This document shows positions 34,063 to 44,300 of a DNA stretch of 64,000 bases, in pieces (positions within the stretch are counted from its first letter, which is position 1; every line of letters begins with the position of its first letter). The stretch is from JBKECO01 sp047974745 (GTDB lineage Bacteria; Bacillota; Clostridia; Lachnospirales; Lachnospiraceae): the NCBI GenBank assembly GCA_047974745.1, contig JBKECO010000021.1, positions 62,001 to 126,000 on the forward strand. Reading direction: 5' to 3'. The notes below the pieces were generated by a model. That model was given only the letters and a program-made list of their open reading frames with translations. It was not told the DNA's origin and searched no databases. The translations under genes and the position numbers were made by a program.

Positions 34063-34104
34063 AAAAAATATCCCTCTTCCATGAGAAAAGGGATATTTTT
34101 TTTT
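34063..34104 (+). terminator. Rho-independent terminator
   Basis: Thirteen-base arms (34063-34075 and 34089-34101) with a run of nine Ts, directly after the Mpv17-like gene. Confidence 0.9.
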
Positions 34105-34133
34105 ATCACAGGAGTACTTCTATGATATAAAAT

Positions 34134-34255
34134 ACGCTCCGCGAGGATGCGACTGCAACAGCAAGGTATATTGCCGCATAGCTGCCTGAGGCGGTGCAAA
34201 AAAGTGCATCTCCATCAAGAATGAGGGGGCAGTGGTGATGATGTGTCGGAGACAC
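34134..34255 (+). repeat. Diverged intergenic repeat, copy B, in a 375-base gap
   Basis: The gap 34057-34431 holds the terminator above and then this element. Its first 64 bases (34134-34197) match the purE leader repeat at 21237. It continues with a further inverted pair, AAAAGTGCATCTCC near 34200 against GGAGACACTTTT near 34250. I see no gene in it. From about 34260 the sequence becomes clearly richer in A and T. Confidence 0.4.
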
Positions 34256-34431
34256 TTTTCTATTATGCGCCAAATATGCACTTTAATAATAAAGCAAATC
34301 AAAGGATATCAACAATAAATAAAGAAATATAAAGGTGCTGGAAAAACATCTTCATTATTTTATTTAAATGTGATATTATATTACTTAAACAACCTTTACA
34401 GGTACTAAGATATTTAGATGAGGTATATAAA

Positions 34432-35019
34432 ATGGAAGCAATTAAAATTGTATTAAAAGTGAAATCACCTTCAGTATCGGCAGAAAAATTCGATTTTAAT
34501 GATAGAATGGATGAGATACTTGAGGCAGTCAATGTATTCAATGATCAGTTTCGAGATTGGTCAAAAAGAATTATTGTTATTCAAATTGCTAAACGAGCTA
34601 TGCAATTGATTCTTTCAATAGAAAAGGAAGATATTTCTGAAAATGTATCGGTTAGAGAAATTCGATCTTTTATACAGCACCTGAGAAATAACAAGAATTG
34701 GAAGATCTATACTAAAGAACAGAATAAGATGTTTGAAACTGTTGAATTTAAAAAAATTGATATGGAATCTCTACCAATATACATCGAGAAAATAAAGGTA
34801 AACAATGAATTGTATTATATGCAAAAAAATGATGTTGATTTTCTTGAACATTTAGTAATTAGAAATGAGACGGAATCAAATATTGATATTGAAATGGAAG
34901 ATGTGGACATGATGACTGTATTAAAGTACTTGATTCAGACAAAAAACAAAGGAGTTCGAGCCAACGAAAAAGAGAGGGATATTGAAAGTTTAAAAAGCAT
35001 TTTAAAAAAATGGCTGTAA
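34432..35019 (+). CDS. Protein of unknown function, first gene of the OpuC-type operon
   Basis: I do not recognise this 195-residue protein. It is predicted soluble, acidic and rich in Glu, Ile and Lys, with long helical stretches and no signal peptide, membrane helix or clear helix-turn-helix. A conserved-looking hydrophobic segment is WSKRIIVIQIAKRAMQLILSIEK (about 41-65). GAGG lies about ten bases before the ATG. It ends eleven bases before the OpuCA-like start, so it is co-transcribed with the osmolyte transporter and may regulate or accompany it. Its codon use and base content look more AT-rich than the genes before 34 kb. Confidence 0.7.
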   Translation: MEAIKIVLKVKSPSVSAEKFDFNDRMDEILEAVNVFNDQFRDWSKRIIVIQIAKRAMQLILSIEKEDISENVSVREIRSFIQHLRNNKNWKIYTKEQNKMFETVEFKKIDMESLPIYIEKIKVNNELYYMQKNDVDFLEHLVIRNETESNIDIEMEDVDMMTVLKYLIQTKNKGVRANEKERDIESLKSILKKWL

Positions 35020-35030
35020 AGGAGAGCAAA

Positions 35031-36170
35031 GTGATTAAGTTAGAAAAAGTTGTGAAGTGCTATGACGGGAAGACAAATGTCGTGGATAACCTGGATCTTG
35101 AAATTCAAAACGGAGAGTTCATTGTTCTGGTTGGAGAAAGCGGATGTGGTAAAACTACAACGATGAAGATGATCAACAGGCTAATTGAAATGACAAGTGG
35201 TGATATTTATATTGATGGAAAAAATATCAAAAGCTACGACAAAAATGAATTGCGAAAAAGAATAGGTTATGTAATTCAGAATGTAGGTCTTTTTCCACAT
35301 CTTACAATATCAAAAAATATTGCTACTGTACCAGAGCTCTGTAAGGTGGATAGGGAAGATATTAGCAAAAGAGTTCACGAACTTATGGATTTAATTGAAC
35401 TGCCATATGATCAATACGCAGAGCGTTATCCTAGGGAGTTGAGCGGGGGTCAGCAACAGAGAGTTGGTGTTGCAAGAGCATTGGCTAATGATCCTGATAT
35501 TATTCTAATGGATGAGCCTTTTAGTGCGTTAGACCCGATTACTCGTGAACAGCTCCAGGATGAATTATTGAGACTACAAGAGGAAGTGAATAAGACCATT
35601 GTATTTGTAACACATGATATAGATGAAGCAATCAAATTGGGGGACAAAATTGCTGTATTGTCTGATGGGAAAATCATACAGTATGATACACCTGAAGAAA
35701 TTCTTAAAAATCCAATAAATGAATTTGTTGAGAATTTTGTCGGGAAAGATCGGTTATGGAAAACACCAGATATGCTAAAGGCGAGAGATATCATGAGTAC
35801 AAAAATAATAACGATCGGACAGAATCGTTCCGTAGCACATGCACTTATGGTTATGAAAGAAAAAGATACAAATGTGTTGTTCGTTGTTGATACGACGAAG
35901 GAAAAAACAGACAATGTAGTAGGAATCGTTGGGACAAATCGATTTAAAGGTGTTGTGGATCATAATGTTAAAATGAAGGACATCATGAAATCAGATTTCA
36001 TAAAAATACCGTACAATATGGACCTCGTTTCGGTACTAAATATTCGTAAAGAAAACATGATCTCGTATAGTCCAGTAGTTGACGAAAAAGATAAGCTGAT
36101 CGGAATCATAACAAATACTAGTATTATCAATATACTATCCGAAATCGTACCAGAAAGTGAGGAATATTAA
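35031..36170 (+). CDS. opuCA: Glycine betaine/carnitine/choline ABC transporter ATPase with CBS domains
   Basis: ATPase of about 379 residues for an OpuB/OpuC-type compatible solute importer. Walker A is GESGCGKTT, the signature is LSGGQQQRVGVARAL, Walker B is IILMDEPFSALDP and the H-loop is FVTHDIDEAIKL. The C-terminal 120 residues, starting near TPDMLKARDIMSTKIITIG, form two CBS domains, which in OpuA sense ionic strength or bind cyclic di-AMP. A GTG start at 35031 follows AAAGGAG at 35018-35024. The in-frame ATG at 35010 overlaps the previous gene and has no such site. The permease gene begins on its stop codon. Confidence 0.9.
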   Translation: MIKLEKVVKCYDGKTNVVDNLDLEIQNGEFIVLVGESGCGKTTTMKMINRLIEMTSGDIYIDGKNIKSYDKNELRKRIGYVIQNVGLFPHLTISKNIATVPELCKVDREDISKRVHELMDLIELPYDQYAERYPRELSGGQQQRVGVARALANDPDIILMDEPFSALDPITREQLQDELLRLQEEVNKTIVFVTHDIDEAIKLGDKIAVLSDGKIIQYDTPEEILKNPINEFVENFVGKDRLWKTPDMLKARDIMSTKIITIGQNRSVAHALMVMKEKDTNVLFVVDTTKEKTDNVVGIVGTNRFKGVVDHNVKMKDIMKSDFIKIPYNMDLVSVLNIRKENMISYSPVVDEKDKLIGIITNTSIINILSEIVPESEEY

Positions 36171-36805
36171 TGGACTTAATCAATTATTTTACTGCAAACT
36201 CATCCTATATCCTTGAAAAAGTGGGAGAGCATATCTATCTTGCAGGTACTGCAGTCTTTTTAGCTTGTCTGGTCGGCGTGCCAATAGGATTTATTATAAC
36301 AAATCACAAAAAAGCATCGGATATCATAATAGGAATTGCAAATATTATTCAAACAATACCATCATTAGCACTTTTTGCATTTGCTATGTCGATATTCGGT
36401 ATCGGTGCTGATAATGCAATTTTTGCATTATTTCTATATGCATTGCTCCCAATAATTAAAAACACTTCAATTGGCATTCTAGGCGTGGATCCTGCTATCA
36501 CAGAAGCTGCTAGAGGAATGGGTATGAATAGGTTCCAAATAATGTTCAAAGTCCAAATACCATTGGCTATTTCGGTTATCATGGGTGGAGTTCGAATCGC
36601 TACGGTAACGGGAATAGGTATTGCAACAATTGCAACACTTATTGGCGCAGGAGGACTTGGACAACTTATTTATCAGGGAATTGGAATGATGGATTATCCC
36701 ATGATTTTTGCGGGTGCAATTTGCTCTGCAGCTTTAGCGTTGTTTGCTGATTTTCTTTTGGGTTTAGTTGAGAAAAAACTGACCTCTAAGGGAATTTCAA
36801 GATAG
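36170..36805 (+). CDS. opuCB: OpuC-type ABC transporter permease
   Basis: Permease of 211 residues with five or six membrane helices of the binding-protein-dependent transport family. The ATPase-coupling EAA loop is visible as TEAARGMGMNRFQIMFKVQIPLAISVIMGGVRIA, followed by TLIGAGGLGQLIYQG. Its ATG overlaps the last base of the ATPase stop. Listeria OpuC has two permease genes (CB and CD). Only this one is present here, so it probably works as a homodimer. Confidence 0.9.
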   Translation: MDLINYFTANSSYILEKVGEHIYLAGTAVFLACLVGVPIGFIITNHKKASDIIIGIANIIQTIPSLALFAFAMSIFGIGADNAIFALFLYALLPIIKNTSIGILGVDPAITEAARGMGMNRFQIMFKVQIPLAISVIMGGVRIATVTGIGIATIATLIGAGGLGQLIYQGIGMMDYPMIFAGAICSAALALFADFLLGLVEKKLTSKGISR

Positions 36806-36834
36806 ATAATCTGTTGTTCAATAAAGGAGGAAAA

Positions 36835-37722
36835 ATGAAAAAATTAACAATGCTTTCAGTAGTAATCATGATGTTTTCTTCAATCGGTTTGGCTGGTTGT
36901 GGAAGTGGTGGAGATGATGTGGTTCAAATCACACACAAAGACTATACTGAACAAAGAATCACAGGGGAACTCATGTCGGTATATCTTGAAAGTAAGGGGT
37001 TTGAAACTGAAGTTTCAGAATTATCTGGAACTATGTTGTGCTATACAGCGCTAAAGCAGGGAGATGTTGATGTTTATGCAGAATTTACAGGTACTGCTTA
37101 TGGCGCTATTTTAGATCAGACCGAAATTTTAAGCGTACAGGAAACGTATGATTACGTAAAGGAACAGATGGAGGAGAAGGATGGGATTACCTGGCTCGAA
37201 CCACTTGGCTGGAATAATACTTATGTACTCTCTGTTCGACAGGAAACTGTAGATGAATATAACCTCACGGATATTTCAAGTTTAATTTCTGTTGCACCTG
37301 AACTTGTAATGGGATGTGATGATGAATTTTTAAATCGTGCGGACGGTCTGTCTGGTTTGAAGGAACACTATGAAGGATTGGAATTTGCCAATGAAATTCC
37401 AATGGATCAGGGGCTTACTTATGCTGCGTTGAGCGAGGGGGAACTTGATATAAATGCGTCATATTCAACGGATGGACGAATAGCAAAATACAATCTGGTC
37501 AATCTTATTGATGATAAGAACTTTTTTCCACCATACTATGTAACGCCAATTATTCGAATGGATTATGCTGATGATAATCCTGAAGTTGTAGAGGCTCTGA
37601 CAGAACTTGGTAGTCACTGGACAGATGAAGATATGCAGAGATATAACCTTATGGTGGATGAGGGTGAAGATGCAAGAACTGTAGCTACATTGATGCTTCA
37701 GGATGCAGGTCTGATTGATTAG
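36835..37722 (+). CDS. opuCC: OpuC-type substrate-binding lipoprotein
   Basis: Lipoprotein of 295 residues that should bind a quaternary ammonium compatible solute outside the cell. The signal peptide ends in the lipobox LAGC (about Cys22). The binding domain shows ITHKDYTEQRITGELMSVYLESKGFETE, LKQGDVDVYAEFTGTAYGAIL and WLEPLGWNNTYVLSVRQE, typical of the OpuAC/ProX-like family. The start at 36835 follows AGGAGG; the frame extends seven codons upstream. Last gene of the transporter operon, followed by a long intergenic region. Confidence 0.9.
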   Translation: MKKLTMLSVVIMMFSSIGLAGCGSGGDDVVQITHKDYTEQRITGELMSVYLESKGFETEVSELSGTMLCYTALKQGDVDVYAEFTGTAYGAILDQTEILSVQETYDYVKEQMEEKDGITWLEPLGWNNTYVLSVRQETVDEYNLTDISSLISVAPELVMGCDDEFLNRADGLSGLKEHYEGLEFANEIPMDQGLTYAALSEGELDINASYSTDGRIAKYNLVNLIDDKNFFPPYYVTPIIRMDYADDNPEVVEALTELGSHWTDEDMQRYNLMVDEGEDARTVATLMLQDAGLID

Positions 37723-37809
37723 AAAATAGAAATCTTTGCAATGTTACTTTAGCGTTAGAGTTAAAAACACATTCAAGAAAGCAGAAAAACTCTCATATAT
37801 TAAAATTGG

Positions 37810-38001
37810 TTAAGGTGTCAAAACAGCCAGCCTATTTAATTACGGATTGTTTCGTGCCTTGCACTCCCACAATCCTCCCACAATTCGGATTCTCATGGGG
37901 CAGCAGTCCCACTTCATCCTCATTGTGGGGCGTGTCATAAAGTGTTGTCACCACTTACATGCTAGCATGAAGTGGTAAAACACTTTTGACACTGTAATCA
38001 A
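37810..38001 (-). repeat. 192-bp intergenic repeat, copy 1
   Basis: The element is bounded by GTGTCAAAA at the left and TTTTGACAC at the right, the inverted ends of a MITE-like unit, and aligns without gaps to 60435-60626 with about four differences. Its right end (about 37934-37992) folds into a long broken hairpin around GCTAGC. Other pairings include CCCACAAT with ATTGTGGGG. It encodes no transposase. It lies in the gap before the giant surface protein gene. Strand is given as that in which the hairpin is transcribed first, matching copy 3 as plus. Confidence 0.85.
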
Positions 38002-38036
38002 AATTAAGCAAAATATGAAACAAAGATTTGGGGATA

Positions 38037-38071
38037 AGCCGGAGCAGTGTAAATACTGTACGGCTTTTTTG
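38037..38071 (+). terminator. Small hairpin with U-tract
   Basis: AGCCG (38037-38041) pairs with CGGCT (38061-38065), with an inner AGT/ACT pairing, followed by TTTTT. It could end transcripts from the opuC operon or from the repeat. The rest of 38072-38356 is AT-rich leader sequence without a recognised gene. Confidence 0.5.
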
Positions 38072-38356
38072 TTTCGAGAATACTGGGATCTATGCTTAGT
38101 TCGGGGACTTTTTCACATATCACTTAGAAGAGGAAGGACTCCGAATTTTATAAGGTGTACCTTTAATAAAAGCCGATATAATGCGTCTCTTATTTTGATT
38201 TATTAATCAGATATGTAAAACAACCTATTAAAAGAAAGAAAAATGGTGTTCTGGTACATTTTCAAAGTGTTTTGGAACAAATTGCTCACAAACACAACAT
38301 AGACAGTTACTATGTTATGTAGGTAATTTGTAGTGAGAGTGGAAAGGACATTTGGA

Positions 38357-41300
38357 ATGAAAAAAAGAGTGATATCATTATTGCTGGTATTTATGCTATT
38401 GGCAATGCAACTTATCGGAACGATTACATATGCGAACACGGATGAGACAAACCTTTCGATTGAAAGCGTAAATGAGATGTCAGATCCTGCTGAGGAGACT
38501 CAGACAATGGTATCTACTGAAATACCAGCATCAGAAACAGAAACAGGGTCAATTGCTGAGGCAACAACAGAGATTGAATCAGAATCTGAAATAGCAACAG
38601 AAATAGAAACAGAAAAAGAAACAGAAACAGAAATAGGAACTGAAACAGAAACAATAACAGAGACAGAAACAGAAATAGGAACTGAAACAGAAACAGAAAC
38701 AATATCAGAGACAGAAACAGAAACAGAGACAACTGATATTATCATAGAAGACTCAGAATCTGACACTGAATCTGACACTAAATCTGACACTGAATCTGAC
38801 ACAGAAACAGAGGTTCTGTCTGAGATCAGTCCACAGGAAGCAATTTCCCTGATGGCATTGGGGGATCCAATCCAGGTGCCGGACAGTACAAACTATTTTG
38901 TATTAGACACAGCAAATGCTGTGCTTAAGACACCTGCTGATTTTGGAATCGGCAAAATGGGTGAGCTGGAATTTGCATTAAAATTTCTGGTCACAGTCAA
39001 TGATATTCCAGAAGTGCAGCGATCGGACATTGCGGTCACCTTTACAATTCCAGCAGGATTTTCTGTATTGAATATGCCATCGATCAGTGATGTGACATTT
39101 TCCCAATCGTTAAATGCAGATGGATCCAGAACAGTGACGGCAATATGTGGCAGCTCTGTCACAGCATCTATGGTAGGTCAGTTTACGATTCGACAAAATG
39201 CAACTACACTGCTGAACAGTCTTTCAAGTACACAAGGAATCTATAATTTTGACATGCAGATCTATACTGGCTATGGCACAGCAAATCAGGTCGCTGTCAG
39301 CACACCGACCAGTCAGAGTGGTTATACATCAAGACTGTTGCTGCAGGGCAGTACAGTCACACCCACCTTTACCATAACAAATATTTCAGATGCCTATACC
39401 TTTATGCCAGGGGAACTTCCAAGAGCATTAGGACAGACTTACTATTCGACAGCAAGCGCATCTTTCGATGCACTTGGGGGAATGTATGCCAATGCAACAG
39501 GAGAGGGAAAGGGCTTCACGATCAAGGTACATAAAACAGAAGGGTATCTCACAAATGACTGCATTATTCAAATGATGCTGCCTCATAGCAGCAATACGCT
39601 TTTCAAAGATAGAAATGTATGGTATACAACCTATGAAACAGATGATGGTATTAGTGTAGGACGAGGAGATGCTAACAATGGAAATTTAGTCAATATCCTG
39701 AACGCCACTACAATTGGTTCGGTCAACTTTGGGGCTTCGACAAAGAGTGGGAACATTCTTGGAAATGATTATGCTTCCCCAAGAGATGTGTCCGGACTAT
39801 CCTATGCAGATATATACTATAAAGCTGGTACCCTAACTCTGACCTATTATCCAAATGTGTATTATAACCGTCTGTATGATGGAGACTGGAGTACAACAAA
39901 CTATACTGCCGATTCTGGATGTACCGTTACATATAAAGATTTTTCAACAGGAGCAAATGTAACAACGACAGGAGATCCCCTTGACTTTCACTTTGTCAAT
40001 GGTACGACTCCGATTAGTGCTGTAACAAGAGATCTTTCAATTTCAACTAATTATGCAAACAATCTAACAACCCTTGCACAATATGGCTATGCATCATCGA
40101 ACTATAATGACTCCGTCAAACTGAGTGCACTTTCTTATTTTTCAAATGTTGACGCAGGCTTTCAAATTCAGGACAACCTAAACATCAGCTATGCCTATGA
40201 AGAGGCAATTTCACCAGTCTGGATTGGGAATCTTGGTACTTCAAACAGGTATGGACTAACCTATCGAATTTCTATTACAGATGCAGCCACAGGTGAAGTT
40301 GTTCGAATTGAAACTCTTGTGGATGAAGAAAGCTGGAATGCAGGTTATACACCGCAGACATTCGGAACGATCACAGAAACAGCTGTGAATGGTTCAACCC
40401 TAACAGAGTGGACTTTGACAGATGCCGATACGGCAGGGAATACCAATTATGTGTCGAAAATCGAAGTGCTTCGGACACAGTTCGAATACAATCTTCGTGG
40501 AACAAACCATGGCAGTTTTACTATTCCAACATATAGCTGGTTCGACTATAAGCTGCGTGCCTATCACGCCAGATTATCGGATGGAACAGATATACCAGAC
40601 CAGTATCCGGCAAAGATAATTCGAACAACGAGTTCTGACCAGATTCTTGTGCAGAATTCAGGTCCACTTTCCTATAGTTATCCAGTAACGACAACGCATC
40701 TCAATGATAATCTTAAGTTAGAATCTTATTCGATAGGATCTGCACTTATGGAAGTTAATGATCATGAGGAAACGGGTGTGTTTGGCCGCGTCAGGATCAA
40801 TAAACAAGCGGACACGATGCTGTACAATGTAGATTCAGATGGCAATACCATTTTATTTGGAAGTGCAGATTATAATCCAGTTGTACTGGAGTTCAGCGGT
40901 GATGGTATTACGTTGACAGATCGTATGGAGCGTAGCTATCAGAGACTTTTAGGGGTTTGGGATAAAGACGGCATATACTATGACCTGGCATCAAAAGGGA
41001 TTGATGCTGAAAAATATCTTGTAACTGCCACATGCGCCTACGGTACAGATATTGAAACCACATCGAATTATTCCAGTCATGACTATGCTCCCTATAGCGG
41101 ACAGTTATATAAAATGGATGCAATCTATGCAGAACTCGGGATTGATTATGCCGTGAAAATCGTAACCGCTCTGGATACTGTAAATAGTTGGGCTACACCT
41201 TACTCGGATAACAGAACGGATATTCCGATTCTTATTCACAAAGTGATGCCGGGATATTTGAACTACGACGGGATTATTGGTACTAATGGATCCACTGATC

Positions 41301-44300
41301 TGCCAAAAAATCTGTCCTTTACAGCTGCAATATATTGTGAATATAGCGATTATTTGAGTGAAAAAGTATCTTTGAATCCAGCGAAAGATAGCAATGGAGG
41401 AACACTGCATGGCACTGCGAACAGTAGAGCCTATGGCACAGCAAGGTTAATTACTGGAGCATATTCCGTCTCTGCATCCATTCTGGATCAGGATTATTAC
41501 GTAGATCCTTATTCAGCGTTATATGCTGATAATAGAGGTCGTGTCTTAAGCAGCGATTATATCTCGAATGGGGTTGCACAAACAGATGCAGAATCTTATA
41601 TGGAACTCACCAGGGTCGATCTGGCAGTACCCGCCACCTTGCAAATGCAGTATAAGCAGGCTGAAATCGATTTTACAGGAACGGATGAGAAACTGCTCTC
41701 TCTGACCAATGCCATATCCTTTCCGTTTTATAGTAGATGGACCGTCTGGGACTTTAATCTGGAATATACATTATCCAATGGCGAGGCAAAATCCATCGAC
41801 TCCACATTGGTGCAATATGCCCTGCTTGCAGGAATAAGAACTTACTATACTATACCCGATGTGGATATTGCGAATGGAGTTTACCTTACGAGTCTAAAGG
41901 TCACATTCGATGATGATATAAACTGGGGATCAAACGGTTCTAAAGTCACTAGTATGAATTGGTATCAATATATATTACCTTCCGTAGGTCTTGCCATGAA
42001 TAATGTGAATATGCCTGAAACTTATCCAGGGACTACCATTGCAATTGGCTCAGTCAGTGACCATGAGACGGATGATACGTATGACAAGCTGACGGTTGCA
42101 GCAAGAGTCAATTTTACGAATATTTTTGGAGAAGATCTTACTTCTGACGAAAGTAAATATCTGACAACAGGTTCCAGTGCACGAATTGCTGGTCAGATCT
42201 ATTATATTGATGCTCTCACAGAGACACTGACTTACAGTGCCACCAGCGTGAATCAGGGCTCTGAGATTTCGGTTTATGCGAATACACAGTGGAGAACAGA
42301 TGCAGATGCAGTTCGAATGTTCCAGAACAATGATATCAAGATAAGACCAACCTATTATTTTAAAGTCAACAAGGATTTTACCTATATTGATGGTAGTGTG
42401 AGCAACGTTCCAGAAGGCACATCTACTACATTCATTCCAGCTGGCACAGGCTCTGGCGAATCTGGTGATGATGCATATGGAATTTTAAAAATTTCATATG
42501 CAAATGTCGATTTTGACGATTTAGCCTATGCATATATCTATAATCCGAGTTCCTATGCATATCGCAATGACAACCCAAGATTCAGGTTGATGACAAGATT
42601 TGATGCAGATCCTGTTAGCGTTGCAGCGGTTTCAGACGTGTGGATGGATACCGAGTTCGATGCAAATCGTGATGGCAACAGTGGGAATGAAATAGGGATT
42701 GTGATCGAGACGTCTAATTCAAGTAACATGCTTTCTGACTCTGCGCCTTTTGGCGATGTATATGGGAATACAACTTCAGCCAAGAATTCAAATAGCGATG
42801 GCACTTCGGAAATGCTGTTTACTTCTATCCCAAATACGATCAAAGTCAATGAACAGGCAGTGCTTGGGGTCGTTCCCTATGCGATAGCTACAGCTCCTTA
42901 TCAGGAGTCCGTGTCTCAGGTTTCAAGCCGTGACCTGACAGATATCGAGAACCTATTTTCTGAACGTATATTTATGAGTGGAGATACTACTACCGACACC
43001 TATGACTGGGAAATCTATGTTCCGATCATGAAAAAAGGTGAACAGTATAAGTATAATTATGGGGGAGTCGATCAGTATTCAGATGTAAATGCATTCTCTG
43101 TGGATCTTATGGGTGTCGATACCAGTGATCTGGATTCAACTACAAATGATTATCGTGTGTATTATACGACTGATACAAATCCTGCTTCTGGAGCCATGAG
43201 TGGAGTAAAAGCGGCGAACTGGGTCGAGTTTAAAAACAGTACTGGGGATGCAGTCACATCGCTTCCCGATGATCTGAGTCAGGTTACAATGATTAAAGTC
43301 ACGATTGATAAAATTCTAGCCAAAGATAAGATATTTTTTGATTTGTCCTATAAGCTGAATGAACATAAACAGGTAATCGGAACACAGACCTCACAAAATG
43401 CTTTTTATGCAAACTTTAAAATGAGTGCTAATTCGGAATACTACTTTGGCGACAGAGGACAGAGTAGTGTGCCACTTTCCTACAATCTGCTGGATATGGA
43501 AGTGACTGGCTATGTATGGGAAGAAAGTGACTATAATTCGGTCTATGATGCTTCTAATTCTACCCAGAATATAAAATATGTTGGAGCACAGATGGAATTA
43601 TATTCAAAACAAGGTGTCTTAGTAGAACAAACTGGAAATACAAGGACAATTACCGATACAAATGGGGTCTATTCCTTATACATGCCAAATGATGGAGAAT
43701 GGGATGTTTTGCTTACCATACCTTCAACAAGAGGATTGGTGAAACAAAATTTCAGTGGAGATATTGCAGTTGACTCTGCTTTCGATCGAATCTCATATCT
43801 TTCTGAAATAAACTTTACGCCAGATGTTGGATTATCAGATTATACCATGGAACATGTAAATGCTGGAATCTATATCAAGCCGGTCATTGCAGTCAATGAC
43901 TTCATCTGTCATGCGGGTACAGATCATGAAGATGCTATAAAGGTAACTGTGGCCAATGAAGTGCCAAACGCAGACCCTGCAGCGATTGCATTAAAGGCAG
44001 GCGAAGCGACAAATATCGCAGAATTAGCAGATAATCGGGACGCTACAGCGGATGTATCTGGAAGAAAAAGCGGAGTTGTAAAAGGAGTCACATCTGTTGA
44101 TGATGGCTATGGCGGATTTATTACAAAGGAGTTTAAAATAACAGTTTATACACAAGTGTTCTATGATGGGAATACTGCTACAGGTGGTACAGCTCCAGAA
44201 GATACAACCTTCTATTATCCTTCTATAGATGAGGACACTGGACTGGATGTTATGTCTGACCTGATTACGATAAAGGATCAGAATACACTCGTAAAAACAG

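Noticed and set aside
37810..38001. Insertion sequence
   Set aside because: The repeat has inverted ends but no open frame for a transposase in any copy, so only a MITE-like or structural repeat is supported.
38015..38206. Possible 63-residue protein with a CKYC motif
   Set aside because: It overlaps a terminator-like hairpin, has no ribosome binding site and matches no family I know. It could be a remnant of a broken gene.
38500..38802. Minus-strand Ser/Val-rich frames
   Set aside because: These are antisense translations of the ETE/SDT repeat of the surface protein; the low-complexity repeat avoids stop codons on both strands.
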